Below, piece by piece: positions 1 to 38,037 of a DNA stretch of 64,000 nucleotides. Every line of letters starts with the position of its first letter. Within the stretch, counting starts at the first letter, position 1. A model generated the notes under the pieces. The model did not search any database. It was not told the DNA's origin and worked only from the letters and a program-made list of their open reading frames with translations. This DNA comes from Solea solea. Lineage: Eukaryota > Chordata > Actinopteri > Pleuronectiformes > Soleidae. The stretch lies in NCBI RefSeq assembly GCF_958295425.1, contig NC_081136.1, forward strand, positions 2,744,811 through 2,808,810. The letters run 5' to 3'. Made by a program: the position numbers and the translations under genes.

Positions 1-1954
1 AATGCTTAAAGTTGTAATTAAATAAAATGATATAAGGACATGTATGTTGATATTGTGATTTGGGTCGGGATTGTTTGTTGTCTTTAAACGTGGGGTCGCC
101 ATCAGAGGTGGAAACTAAAAATGTATTCAAGTTAAAAGTAAAAAAGTAGCTCGTTTAAGATTTAGTCAGAGTAAAAGTTACTCTTTAATAAAGTTGGGGT
201 TCTTTCAATGTCCTCGAGTGTGTGTGACGTCCCTCCCTGCATACTCACGTTACAGCGGCAGACAGATGAAGCATTCAGACGGAGGCAGAGCGCGGCCACC
301 GGTGAGCAGGATGCCCTGCCCTGTTGGAGAACAGGCTCTGTGCTGTGAGTGAGCACACTTCTCCAACTGTTTACCCTCATCTGTGCGTGCGTGTGTGTGT
401 GTGTGTGTGTGTGGTGTTCAGTATACAGTACTGTGCAGAAACCTTCTGACACCAGCAGCTTTGTTGTTTTTATGTCTGTCAAACTCTGTCATCACTGGCA
501 TTTGGACTGGAATGATGACGAGACAAAACTGGACAAAATGTAAGACAGTTGTTGCAGAACGTCCTCCATCAGAAGATGTGCAATTGTGCTTACTCTTAAA
601 ATAAGAACAAAAAGCTTGTTACTGGTAATTAAAGGTTATGGTGAGGTGTAATATCTAACTACTTTTGGAACTACTTTTTTCAAGATGGCAACGTCACTTG
701 TGGCAAGAGAACTTATTTTGAATTAAATAATTAGGTCAACTTCATTTAATGCATGTTCTTTAAAAGATATACACATAAATCTGAACAAAAATTGAATTTG
801 GGGACCCTAAAAAAATGTCCACGAACCATCTCTGTGTCTGGAGTCTGGAAGGTATTATTTCATATATAGCATTGAACTGAAGGCTTTCCCACAGTACTGT
901 ATATAAATATGTGAGTGTCTGAATAAAAGGTGTGCGACGTACGCAGTCAGACTTTCTCTCTATCTTGACATAGATTTATACGCCGCGCTCTTATGTAAGA
1001 GGACACATAGTTGAGACGCCCTGGAGCATCTGCACAGAGCAAATATTCACTTTTGTCAGCCTCTCCGTGAACGCAACCATGTGCAGAGCCACACGCCAAA
1101 TTCTTTTCCTTTTTCTGGAAAGACACGAGTACGAGCAAGTGGCGCAGGAGATGGAATTTAAAGATTCCTGCTGCTCTTACTCTCCCTCTCTCTCTGTGTG
1201 TCACAGTCTATTTGCTGACGTTGCTGCAGATGATTGAGCCACTTCACTTCTGATATGAGGAAAATATTAAGTAGGCTTACTTTACTTCATTAAATTTAAG
1301 GCCTGAAAAACTGAATTTTATTCAAACTTAACATAGAAACTGTCAAAAAAAATGAAAATGTTTTATCTGCTCGTATAAAGTTTTGCATTTTATTTGACCT
1401 TTGACCATAAATTTAGAAGTACAAAAACCAGCCTCTGCTGTCTGAACATTGTAAACGGAACGATTAAGTGATGAAACCAGTGCTTTGTTTTCCTTCACGT
1501 CATGGAGACGCACAGATAATATCTATTATTACTTGGCCATGATTTGTCTGGGATTAATTGTGCAGATTAAAGAAGAAGAAGAAACGCAACAAAGTCTCCA
1601 CCTTCTCTCTGATGTTAGAGAATCGCTCTTCAAAAACCTGAAGAACCGGATCACGATAAAGGCCTTTTTAAAGAGCGACGACGTGAGCCGCATGGGATGG
1701 GAGGGGCTTAGACTACGAAAAAAAAAAAAAAAAGGGGGAGAAGGTTTGCATTGTTTCCTGAGGAATCTCAGGTCAACAAAACCCCCGGAGAGAGAAAGTG
1801 AGAGTGAGAGCCGACCCACAGCCGGAGGTCAATGAACAAAGACTCAACAGTGTGTTTCTCAGGCTGCTTCACACTCACACACACACACATACTATTCATA
1901 CTTTGCTATACATAGAATATTCACTGTGCTAAAAAGAGCGTCTCACTGCTGTCT

Positions 1955-2160
1955 TTATCTGGTAAATGGTCTGTATTTATTTAGCTCTTTTCTGGTCTTG
2001 ATGACTACTCAAAGCTGCTTTACACGTCGGTTTTGCCAGTCACCAATAGGTTTCATACCCACTCACACGCTGCCAACATGGGGTTATTCGAATGGCAATC
2101 GAACCCACAACCTTTGAGTTGAAAGACGACTCACTCTATGACTGAGCTACCGTCGCCCTT
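1955..2160 (-). repeat. SINE-like repeat with degenerate tRNA head
   Basis: Read on the minus strand, the 2158 end begins like a tRNA: an A-box-like TAGCTCAGTCATAGAGTG, then a five-base anticodon-type stem (TGAGT/ACTCA), then a B-box-like GTGGGTTCGATTGCC. The anticodon loop has nine bases instead of seven, so this is a tRNA-derived element and not a working tRNA. The rest resembles a repeat found throughout teleost genomes, with a segment reading CTGTATTTATTTAGC at the far end. A second copy of the tRNA-like head lies at 10283-10362. Confidence 0.65.
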
Positions 2161-2434
2161 TTTTCCCCAACATACATAGTTTCCATTTTCTGGCCTGGTT
2201 TTTGGACATACAAATGTTATTTTAAATATGTGTTATACTGTTCAAATTTCAAGTTTAACACACAAAATCTGGCATTCGTGTACAACTACAGTGTTTAAAT
2301 TGTTAATACACTATTTTAACATGAAGTAAATTGTGCCAGATATTGACAGATATACAAAAGCACAATTTTCTGGCCATTTTATGGTTAAAAGAAAAAGTCC
2401 AGATGGACATTTTGAGGCTTGGTGTTAAGAAGAA

Positions 2435-2665
2435 GGCTGCAACAATTATTCAATTAGTCGATTATTCATTGATTACTAAATTAATCTATTTTGATAATCT
2501 ATTTATCAGTTTAAGTGTTTTTTTCCAATAAATAAAACAAGCTTCTTAGATGTGAATATTTTCTGGTTTCTTTGCTCATCATTCAAACTGACAAAAACCA
2601 GACATTCGAGAACATCATCGTCTCCAGGTTCGGTAAACACCGATTAACATTTAACGTTAGCTGCA
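2435..2665 (+). repeat. GGCTGCAAC-type interspersed repeat copy
   Basis: It starts with GGCTGCAACAATTATTCAAT and continues with the ATTAGTCGATTATT motif, followed by a segment about an ending strand of TTTCTGGTTTCTTTGCTC. The same blocks recur near 54.6, 58.0, 59.3 and 63.2 kb in this window, which shows a dispersed family. The family looks like a common non-autonomous DNA transposon of teleosts. Its outer limits here are approximate. Confidence 0.55.
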
Positions 2666-2944
2666 GCACAGTAAACAAAGAGTTGACAACAGTTTTTCAA
2701 TAATTCCAGCTCGGACTATTTCCGTTCAGCAGTGAGCCAAAGATGCAGAGATGTTCCACAGTCGGTGTCTGCAGAAGATACCAAGAGTATTCCATAATAA
2801 ACACACAAATGCTATATTAAATCATTTAACAAGAGAAGACAGAATCTGTAGCCTCAGGATGTGAATGAAGGTCCCACATTCACAGCTCCAGCACAAGTCT
2901 TTACCTGTCTGGACCTTTTTTATTCCTAGAGGAGGAGACACATG

Positions 2945-3245
2945 CCAAAGTGTGTGTCTGAGTGTGTGTGCTTGTATTTGTTACCTCTTAAGGACACTGA
3001 CCTTGTTATTGTGGTCAGGTTAAGGTTAGGGTTTAGGATAATATCACTTTGTTTAGATCGTCATCCAAAATGAATGGAAGTCAATGCAGAGTCCTGACAA
3101 TTACAGCTGAGCAAACCTCTGTGTGTGTGTGTGTGTATACTGTCTCATCCTGTGGTGTCTGATTACCATCCTGAAACCAGCTGGATTTTTCCCTGTGAAC
3201 CCAACCACTCCCCCCATCGTCTACACACACACACACACACACATT
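2945..3245. repeat. CA-flanked interspersed repeat (AGGACACTGACC type)
   Basis: A block containing TTACCTCTTAAGGACACTGACC and TGAATGGAAGTCAATGCAGAG is flanked by GT/CA microsatellites. Related blocks with the GGTCAGTGTTTAT motif occur near 5.3-5.5, 29.9 and 35.6 kb. The combination with CA tracts is typical of a repeat dispersed in fish genomes. Boundaries are approximate. Confidence 0.45.
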
Positions 3246-4094
3246 CATAGTGTGAGCCAAACTCACACATATGGCTGCAAGACACACATAAAATATTTCA
3301 AGTTACATAACTGTACAGGGCCATTTAAAGGTCCTATACTTTTCAGTTTTCACCACACTGTACTTAAAATGACCATATCTACAAGAAAGAACAGTGTGTT
3401 TGTTGCTTATATACTCAAAAAATGAAGTTATACTAATTTAACTTCACTTGAAGATGGTATTTTATTTTTATTTTTACCTGCATGGCTGTTAAATTAGCTG
3501 TAACTTCTCTTGTGAACTAAAAAAAATGTATATTTTTAATTTCAACTTAGAATAGTGTGTCTCAATAGGTATAGACAAATTTACAGAGGACATTTACAGA
3601 GGTCAAGTGAGTGATGAGTGCAGGTGAATTGGCGCTAATTAAGGTCCCTGAGTGAGTGAGAAATTATTATAAATTACCAGTATTTGTGACCTTGACCCAT
3701 TTTGACTGATACATTATGTGTTTACATGTTTTATTTAGTCAGCACAACACCTTGTAAAGGTTTGTCTTTACAAATAGAGTTACTTTTTATTTCAGTTCTC
3801 TTTCCACCTCTGCACATTCACCTCCAGAGAGACGACGTATAATTATAATAACCTGTAGTTATTTTGTCGTACAGCGGCACTGCACAAATAATCTCGGAAA
3901 TAACATATATTTAACATCATACATAATAATTTGTGTCTGGAGGTGCCAGACAAATTTTGATGAAGATGTTTTAAAATGTTGGCCTCTAAAGGAATCTAAG
4001 GAGAATATAGTACACACCAAAATAAATGTTATACCAACTCTTGCAAGTTTCACAATAAAATAAATAGCTTAACTCTCTTTTTATTATGTTTTTT

Positions 4095-4195
4095 TTTTTT
4101 TTTTAAATTGCTTGTTGCTTGTATTGTTCTTGTTTTGTCAACTGCAAATCAACTTCCCCCTTGAGGGACAATAAACCTGGGAACTGAAGTGAACT
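4095..4195 (+). repeat. Truncated retroelement 3' tail
   Basis: The segment CAACTTCCCCCTTGAGGGAC followed by AATAAACCTGGGAACTG matches the usual form of fish LINE/SINE 3' ends, where a short CCCC...GGG hairpin precedes an AATAAA. No reverse transcriptase coding sequence is attached, so only the tail remains. Confidence 0.4.
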
Positions 4196-5264
4196 GTTTA
4201 TAATTTGAAAGACAATGTGAGGGAGAAAATGCCTAAAAAAAACCTCCAGGGGCTTGAAAAGTGGCATTCTGCATAAAGCAATTTACATAAATGCTACAAA
4301 CTAAAACTTAAGTTTTTAACATAGTAAAAAACCCTTCTGTATAACTTGGGAATCAAAAATGTGGTATAAACTGCACCAGGAAGAATTTGGTCGTCTCGTA
4401 ATGCATTCAACAGCAGGCGTCCATCAACACACACACCCTAAATAAACCCTGGAATCTGGGCACACACTGGGTCTTTTATTTTGAAAGAGGAACCCCAGTG
4501 GCTGCAATGCCAGTGCATTATAAAACAGATTAAATGGGATTGTTATTAAATGTTTTAAACAGCCTCTTGAGCCATAAGGGTTCTTAATTAAACAACAGCA
4601 AAAAAAGAAGTTTATGGTGGTAAACATCTTCAAAATGTCCAAAAAGCACTGTTTTACACATAAATGGGGGTCTATTCTTCCAGACGGCCCCCCTCCCCCC
4701 AATGAGTCAGAGCCACCACTGCTGATGGAAAACAGGAGCAATCCCTCGCTTTAGAAAAAATAAAACGTCAATGAGTCTGAAATCTTTCAGTGTATTTTCA
4801 CTGTGATAATCTCAAATACAAACACATCACTGAAAATAAAATAAACACACACACGGGAAATGTGCTTTAAACTGCAGAGGCTATACAACTTTTTAAATTT
4901 TAATATCATAAAAGCTTGATTTATTTTGTCTTTACGAATAAGTCGACTATAGATGAAACTATTCCGGTAACTGACTTGTCATTTTACTAAGTTACTATTG
5001 AAGAAAAATAACTAATATTATTGTTTCTAATCAGATGTGAGTCTTTTTCACAGATAAGCAACTGAAATAACAATTACACTGCAGCTGATTCCCATACGTC
5101 ACATAATCAAATCATGTCTGTACAATGATTTTGTGCAAAAAAAGCCCCAAAAATATTCTCATTTCTCTATCTAAACAGATAATATAATAACAGACAGAGG
5201 ATGAGTAAGCCCAGCATCCTGGACCCCAAGGCTCAAGCTGTGAAAGGAGAGCAAGGCACCAGAC

Positions 5265-5510
5265 ACTACACTACACACACACACATGCATGTTTACTACT
5301 TCTGTAAGGACACTGCATTGGCTCCCATTCATTTATACAACTTAACCAGTTACTAACTTAACTGGTGCAACATGAACCTCAAAAAATGTGGTTCTGTCCA
5401 GATTTTTGGCACTACGAGGACACCGGGTCCTCGAAAGGTCAGTGTTTATACGCAGTCCTTAAAAGGTGGCAAAAACCAGAATACAAATACACACAAACTT
5501 GCATTAAATC
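5265..5510 (-). repeat. CA-flanked interspersed repeat copy
   Basis: It contains a CA microsatellite, TAAGGACACTGCATTGGCTC with TTCATTTATAC, and GGTCCTCGAAAGGTCAGTG with TTTATACGCAGTCC. These blocks match those near 3.0, 29.9 and 35.6 kb. It lies just inside presumed creb3l2 intron 1. Confidence 0.45.
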
Positions 5511-5619
5511 TTCATTAAAGTGAGATAAAGGTGATTAATTGAACAAATGTGACCATGCAAATGTCTGTCCACACTCCTCCATCCATCATTCATCCATTCA
5601 TCCAGGGTGAATCACTTAC

Positions 5620-5718
5620 ATTGGGGTAGAGCACTGAGTCAATCTCTCCAGCCTCAGACAGTTCACTGAGGTTTCTGTCCCAGTGAAGGAACGCTTCACC
5701 ACTGTCCATCATCTCCAT
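5620..5718 (-). CDS. creb3l2: creb3l2 first coding exon (partial gene)
   Basis: This exon encodes 33 residues beginning MEMMDSGEAFLHWDRNLSEL and ends in phase 0 at a strong donor (AAT|GTAAGT). The start resembles the human CREB3L2 N terminus, sharing the spaced pattern SGE, WDR, LSELSE and a following acidic stretch. CREB3L2 (BBF2H7) is an ER-anchored bZIP factor that is cleaved at the Golgi and then activates secretory genes such as SEC23A; this exon holds only the start of the activation domain. The bZIP, transmembrane and lumenal parts would be encoded at lower coordinates outside the window. The in-frame ATG three codons downstream could also serve as start. Identification rests on a short match, but the donor, the start context and the 7q-like neighbourhood all agree. 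Confidence 0.8.
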
Positions 5719-7230
5719 GCTTCTTCCTCTCCTTCTTCTTGTTGTTTTTCTCCTCCAGCAGCAGCAGCAGCAGAAGAAGAAGTGGTGATGGTGCTTTAGT
5801 CAAACTGGAAACCCAGCTCCAGCTCCAAAAAGTTTCCAGCAACTTCTCTGAGTGAAGGACGGGAAAGAGGGAAGGAAAAAAATAAGTCCCAGCTGTTTGT
5901 TTTCAGAATAAACGTGTGACAGAGCAGCAGCAGAATTCAGACTCAGAGTTAATGTTATTATTGCTGTTGTTGATCATCTCCTCCTCTCTGCTTCAGTGTC
6001 CACACAGACACTTTCCACTCTCCTCTCTTTGCTTTGCTTTTCTTTCTTTCTTCCTCCTCTCAAACACAGACACTCAGGAATGCGTGGGCGGAGTCAACAT
6101 TTTTTAAAAACACACCCAGAGAGATCAGGAAAATGTCCGATATTTCACTTTAAAAATGCCGAATAAACCGAATATTTAGACTAACTAAACACTCGTCAAC
6201 AGCTGTTTAAAAAAATGTAACACACTGGACATGAAATGTGAGGTTAAAAATGTGAAGTGACTCGTCTTTTCCAGCAGTTTGAGACTTCTAGCGTCAATAG
6301 CTAACAACCCCAAACTTCCGGTTTTTGATTTCAAAATAAAGCTCTCATCCATTTATTCGCGGCCAATTGATTTTACACACACACTACTTCTACAAGAACA
6401 ACAAAAGCAGCTAATACTAACAACTAATAATTATACAATAATAATTGAGTTAAGACAATTCCTCCTTTTCTTTACAAGTTTACAAGCACCAATATTACTA
6501 CCACTACTCCTACTACTAATAATAGCACATTTAAAGAGTTAATAAACAATAAAGCACAGGTTTACACATGCTTGCAGGAAGAAAAAGGAAAAAAATTTAT
6601 GAAGTGTCAATTGATTTTATGTACGATAGGAAATAAATCAATAAAACATTTTAATATACATATGTACACGTGTGTGGGATGGAAATTGATTATTCCACCA
6701 TAATCTAGCAAATAATATATCTTAAATTAGTAAAAACTAATAAAATAAACAAATAATTTCAATTTATTTTAAAATCAATTTACTTATTTTTTTAAAAAGT
6801 AGTTCATTGTGTCTAAAGTTAAGCTTTAAATCGAGTGATAAAAATAAATGTGTGCATCATGGTAATAAATAACTGTATTTATAATAAATTCTCATTTTAT
6901 TTCAATACATTTTTTTTATCTAAAATAACAAAAAAAAGTTAAACCGAAGCTTTTATTTAGAAATTATACCCAACATTTCCGGTCACTCTGTCTCTTCTTG
7001 TTTGACTAAGCCACAGGTTTCTCCCACTCCAATTCAGAGCCCCGCCCACAACACTCACACATGACCTATCAGGCGTCTCCTGAGTTTAAAGCCCGTTCCG
7101 CTGACTTTGATTGACAGGTGACAGCAGCGAATCATCTTTTTTTTTACTGCGACCAATCAAATAAGGCCAAGAATACCTCTGAAGTGAAGGGCCCGCCCCC
7201 GTTGTCGAGGAAACAGCAGTGACGATTTTT
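5719..7230 (-). promoter_or_regulatory. creb3l2: creb3l2 5' UTR and upstream region
   Basis: Just upstream of the start codon is a purine/pyrimidine-rich leader with a short CAG/AAG run (about 5755-5780). Further upstream are inverted or direct CCAAT-type motifs (6363 and 7152) and two GC boxes (around 7041 and 7191) in a locally GC-richer patch at 6970-7210. I cannot place the transcription start. The promoter could lie directly upstream of 5.9 kb, or near the GC-box patch if there is a leader intron. Confidence 0.35.
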
Positions 7231-8288
7231 TTTTTTTTTTAAAAGTAAGAGAATTTTACATTTTGCTCACATTTAAGCCAGTTAAAAACAAAAATGTCTG
7301 GAATTTATTGCTGTTTTTTTGTTATTATTTGACATTGGTAATATTAAGGGGAAAAAATGTGTGCGATGTGTGCCACTGTAAATATAATAGAAAAAAAGGT
7401 GTGATAAGAGGTTTAATAAAGAAAATAACAATGAAATAAAAAAGATATCTAAAGTTTAATAACAGAGCTCTTATGCATATAAAATATCCTCATTATTTTT
7501 CTTGGTACCTGTGACTTTATCAGCATGAATCTGATCTTTAAGATGACAACTTTGTCAATAATTAGCTGCTGGGAGTTCAAACTACCATTTTTATAAGAAT
7601 TTTAGCCAATATACTGTCACAATTATGAGATTATGTTTTGTAAAACCTTCAATATTCAAATAAAACCACAAATGTACCTGAATCTATTGAAATTATTGGC
7701 TGGAACCACTTGTGTATAATCGTCTATATCGTCTTTCCTGTGTGATTTCCACAAAAAAGTGAGATGTGTCTTTCTCCTTCAAAAATGTGTTTGAAGGAAA
7801 AATAAGCAGGAATATAGGAAGATTTGTCATTGTTATAGACAGTTTATGATGTGAAAACAGTGAAATGAAGAATAACTGGAACAGAAAATAGAGAAATTCC
7901 AAACACACAGGAGACAGAAGTTAAAACATCTTGGAATAATTGTCCAAATCCTAAACAGACTCAGTTTTTACACAGAAAATGCTGAATAACGTCATTAATA
8001 ATGAGCGAAAGTTGCTCCAAAACCTCATGAGAAACATTTTAAGTGTATTTTTATCCCTCAAACTTGTTTTTCCCCTCACACACAGCTTGAGAAAACTGGC
8101 ATTAAGTGTATTTTTGGAACATTATATACAATAAAAATGACCGTCAGTAAGTGATTTTATATTTATACATATATATACACACATACATACTGTAGGAGTG
8201 CACTACAGTCAAACATGATCAGTGTGTCACATCTTAATCTGTCCCCCTTAAGTATAAACAAGAAGATAGAAAAACAAGGAAAAGCTGT
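7231..8288. other. Intergenic DNA between ssbp1 3' end and creb3l2
   Basis: AT-rich sequence with no supported coding exon. It must contain the ssbp1 3' UTR on the minus strand. No clean AATAAA was seen close downstream of the ssbp1 stop; the nearest candidate is a weak AATATA-type variant near 8158-8163. Confidence 0.5.
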
Positions 8289-10972
<2,684 letters not shown>

Positions 10973-11075
10973 CTCTGTTTCACAAACAGCAAAAAAAACT
11001 AGAAACTAGAAAGAAAACGGCAGTTTAGTGACATCGATGTATTCCAACAGGAAACTGAAGTCTGTATCATTTTAT

Positions 11076-11336
11076 AAACACTCCATAATCTGCACCAAAG
11101 TCCATAGAGAAAACCACCAATTTTACACCACAGCACACAGGAGTTGTCGACCCACTGCTGCCTCCATTAATACGTTAAAATGTGTTGTTTTGTGACCTTG
11201 GAGTTTGAAAACATTTGTTCGGATTTGCCAAAGTGAAACACAATTAACATGAGGCAGCAGTAGACCAGCAGCTCATGTGTCATTGGGAGCTAAAAACACT
11301 GATTTTCTCTATGGACTTTGGTGCAGGAGAGTGTTT
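11076..11336. repeat. Foldback MITE, copy A (ssbp1 5' intron)
   Basis: The left end reads AAACACTCC, then GCACCAAAGTCCATAGAGAA; the right end reads TTCTCTATGGACTTTGGTGC, then GAGAGTGTTT, which is its reverse complement with few changes. Inner parts also pair (CTGCTGCCTC on the left with GAGGCAGCAG on the right). The whole unit is about 260 bp with no coding sequence, which fits a non-autonomous DNA transposon with long inverted repeats. Similar copies are listed in lamb1. Confidence 0.8.
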
Positions 11337-11461
11337 CTACAGTTTCCCTTTAAAAAAGCAGTCGGATGACAAAATTAAACACGTTTTTAAGACGGTGTTC
11401 TCTTAAACTAGCATGTATTTTGTTAAAGAAGCCTTTTGTTAAGTGGTTAAAATATACACAT

Positions 11462-11580
<119 letters not shown>

Positions 11581-12101
11581 ACACATACACACCTCAAAAA
11601 TATATATCCCTTTAAAGTCTGAATATTATTGATGTTGTGGTATTTTAAAGAAATTCAGTTATTTGAAGCCACTTGGTTCAACACATGAAATCATGACTTT
11701 TGATGTGACCCAAAATAAGCATGTATTGGACTTTTTTATATGGTAAAAACAATGTTGTATTGAAATAGGCTCCTCTACTTTTACATTAATCGTTTTATGT
11801 ATAATAAGCCGTGTGTTTATGCTGTGGCGAAGCAGCGAAAAAATGTACATTTTCCTGAACGGGGTTTGGTCAAAGTCAAAGCGTCGCCGTCTCACAGTAG
11901 CAACGAGGGTCCCGCGGTCTCCCGCCACCGGATGCCGACACGAAATAAAGTCCAGAAAATGAACGTCTTTCTCGGCGTACTTAGGTTTTCGTGTAGCGGC
12001 AAATGAACAGCGGAGAAACGACACTCTCTTAGTTTGAAACTGTGTCTAAAAAACCTTTAAATACACACAGATACTGTCATTATATACTATTATAAACTCA
12101 C

Positions 12102-12190
12102 CTGGTGCTGCACCTCGGAAAGACTTCAGTCAGTAACCTCACGCTGTTTCCGGTCCTCCTACGAAACAAATCCGACACTCTACCGGAACT
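12102..12190 (-). promoter_or_regulatory. ssbp1: ssbp1 noncoding first exon and promoter
   Basis: On the minus strand a good donor (CACCAG|GTGAGT) sits at 12101. This suggests a noncoding exon spliced to the acceptor just before the ssbp1 ATG. Two ETS/GABP-type cores, TTCCGG at 12148-12153 and CCGGAA at 12183-12188, lie in or beside it. GABP (NRF-2) control is usual for nuclear genes of mitochondrial DNA maintenance. The transcription start itself is inferred. Confidence 0.5.
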
Positions 12191-12235
12191 GAGTTGAAAG
12201 TTCCGCCTGTTCAAAACATCTGGCAAAACAATTTT

Positions 12236-12580
12236 GAGCGTATACTACGATTACTACTAGTAGTAGGCTTAGTACTACTAAGTATTCTCCTTCTGTTACT
12301 AGTCAACAACAACTACTGCATTTTGTCTAACGAGCTGAACAAACCCTGTGTTGAACTAGTTCCAGCTGGAGGGTCAATCGGGATGCCAAGTGCCAAACTA
12401 GTAGCACCCAAATCCTAACTAGTAGTATTCTGGACCAAACTAGTAAGGTTTAAAATAACTAGTGAGTGGCAAAATATTTGATGTTAACTAGGGGGCGCCT
12501 ATTGGTGTCTTCAGTTAACCAGCAACCTACAATATGTAACTACTAGTTAACTAGTGTGAGACAAAATCTTCACTAGTGTT
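12236..12580. repeat. ACTAGT-rich tract
   Basis: At least nine CTAGT cores occur in about 340 bases, several inside palindromes such as CTACTAGTAG, TTACTAGTC, AACTAGTAG and AGTTAACTAGTG. The spacing is irregular, so it is not a simple tandem array. It lies between the ssbp1 promoter and the GATA repeats. Confidence 0.6.
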
Positions 12581-12689
12581 ACTTGAGTTGGGAAAAGTCC
12601 TCATTCATAACAAATTGAAGCCTCTTGACCACAAGTTCACAAGTAAGGCTTTAAAAGGTTTAGTTGAGTTAACGCTAAACATTTATAAT

Positions 12690-12694
12690 TAATG

Positions 12695-12764
<70 letters not shown>

Positions 12765-12882
12765 CTATCTTAAATAGATAGCTAATTGCTAACTTGCTTA
12801 GATACAATAGTTAGCTAACTAGCATAGATAGATAACTAATTTGATAACTAGCTTGGATACAATAGTTAGCTAACTACCATAA

Positions 12883-12931
<49 letters not shown>

Positions 12932-13076
12932 AAGATAGATAGATAGATAACTATCTTAAATAGATAGCTAATTGCTAACTTGCTTAGATACAATAGTTAG
13001 CTAACTAGCATAGATAGATAACTAATTTGCTAACTAGCTTAGATACAATAGTTAGCTAACTACCATATATAGATAG

Positions 13077-13096
<20 letters not shown>
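12690..13096. repeat. GATA microsatellite with higher-order duplication
   Basis: Three GATA tracts (about 12694-12763, 12882-12953 and 13066-13096) are separated by two copies of a roughly 120-base spacer. Each spacer contains TAGCTAATTGCTAACTTGCT and ACAATAGTTAGCTAACTA. The GATA tract plus spacer thus forms a repeat of about 190 bases, duplicated upstream of lamb1. Confidence 0.9.
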
Positions 13097-13107
<11 letters not shown>

Positions 13108-13359
13108 AGAGTTATAGTATTTGTCCAGCAGATGGTGGTGTGGCTCTGTTTCTGCTGCTGTTGACAGTGGGGTGGAGTTGCTTTGGTTTATTGGTGGGAT
13201 GTGAACTTTTTTTAGGGGGAAAACTCCCTCTGACTTACACACTCACACACATTCTCACACACTCTCACACACTGACACTGACACACACACACACACATAC
13301 TCTGAGCAGCAGGAGCCACAGACGCTGGTCGAGTCTTCAGATCTCCACCGTTGGAGAAG
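13097..13359 (+). promoter_or_regulatory. lamb1: lamb1 upstream region and 5' UTR
   Basis: The segment holds an inverted CCAAT motif (TATTGGTGGG near 13189), a CA-rich tract (about 13238-13298) and then the leader up to the start codon. I see no clear TATA box. The first ATG has a purine at -3; the second, directly after it, has A at -3 and G at +4. The transcription start is not determined. Confidence 0.4.
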
Positions 13360-37342
<23,983 letters not shown>

Positions 37343-37511
37343 TCATGTGACGCCAAGGAACGCTAACGGGACCAAACGCACGCTTTAAAAGACTGTGTGT
37401 GAGAAACAGCAGCTTAAAGAGACAGTTCAGGTTTTTTTTTAAAAAGATGGGGATACAATAGGATGAGCTCCATGTGCTGAGAAACTAGTTTTGTCTCATT
37501 TTGTCAGCCGC

Positions 37512-37752
37512 TCATTCTTCAAACACCAAAGTCCATAGAGAAAATAAGCGATTTTACATCACAGCACAGAGGAGATCCACTGGGATCCATCAGTAAGTTC
37601 AAATATATTATTTTATAAAGTTCGGTGTTTGAATTCCTTTATTTTGATTCACTTAAGTAAAATAAAAGAGAATGAGGCAGCAGTAGAGCAGCAATTCCAG
37701 TGAATTGTGAGCTAAAATCACTGATTTTCTGAATGGACTTTGGTGCATGGAG
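37512..37752. repeat. Foldback MITE, copy E (lamb1 3' UTR)
   Basis: The left arm AACACCAAAGTCCATAGAGA with AAATAAGCGATTTTAC pairs with the right arm AAATCACTGATTTTCTGAAT with GGACTTTGGTGCATGGAG. An inner pair is ATCCACTGGG on the left against GAGGCAGCAG-region sequence on the right. If transcribed it would fold into a long imperfect hairpin. Confidence 0.8.
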
Positions 37753-38031
37753 TTAGTACGGTTCACTAATTTAACTTTTAAGTTAGTATTGACTTTTCAT
37801 GTCATAGAACTTCACCTCATAAAACCTGAACTATCCCTTTAACAGTTCATTATAAAGGATGTTTTAAATCCGTTAAAAAACCATTAAAGTATTAAAAATA
37901 AAAAAGTTCCAAAGAAAAACCACTGAAAGCCAAAGTGACCTCAGTGCGAGAGATTATTTAGCCACTTAAGCTACGACAATCTGTGTATTTAAACCTTTCA
38001 ACGTGTGTCGTAACATTTCTTATGGAAAAAC

Positions 38032-38037
38032 AATAAA
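38032..38037 (+). terminator. lamb1: lamb1 polyadenylation signal AATAAA
   Basis: Canonical hexamer on the plus strand, 690 bases after the stop codon, with T/GT-rich sequence following. It is the most plausible cleavage signal before the convergent eri1 gene. Confidence 0.55.

Larger units (their letters stand above)
1..5619 (-). other. creb3l2: Presumed intron 1 of creb3l2 (no coding exon found)
   Basis: This stretch lies downstream of the creb3l2 first-exon donor on the minus strand, so it should be intron 1. I looked on the minus strand for the conserved next block of the family (the acidic activation segment following the first exon) and did not find it, so exon 2 is probably outside the window. 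The content is AT-rich with CA/GT microsatellites (for example 391-413, 3120-3137 and 3222-3242) and the interspersed repeats listed separately. The short open frames here mostly run through simple repeats and look like chance. Confidence 0.6.

Noticed and set aside
2095..2160. Possible tRNA gene on the minus strand
   Set aside because: A-box and B-box are present, but the anticodon loop has nine bases and a SINE-like body follows, so it is a tRNA-derived repeat.
11659..12024. 121-codon minus-strand frame in the ssbp1 5' intron
   Set aside because: No domain was recognised and it crosses sequence between the noncoding exon and the ssbp1 start. It is probably chance or an old repeat.
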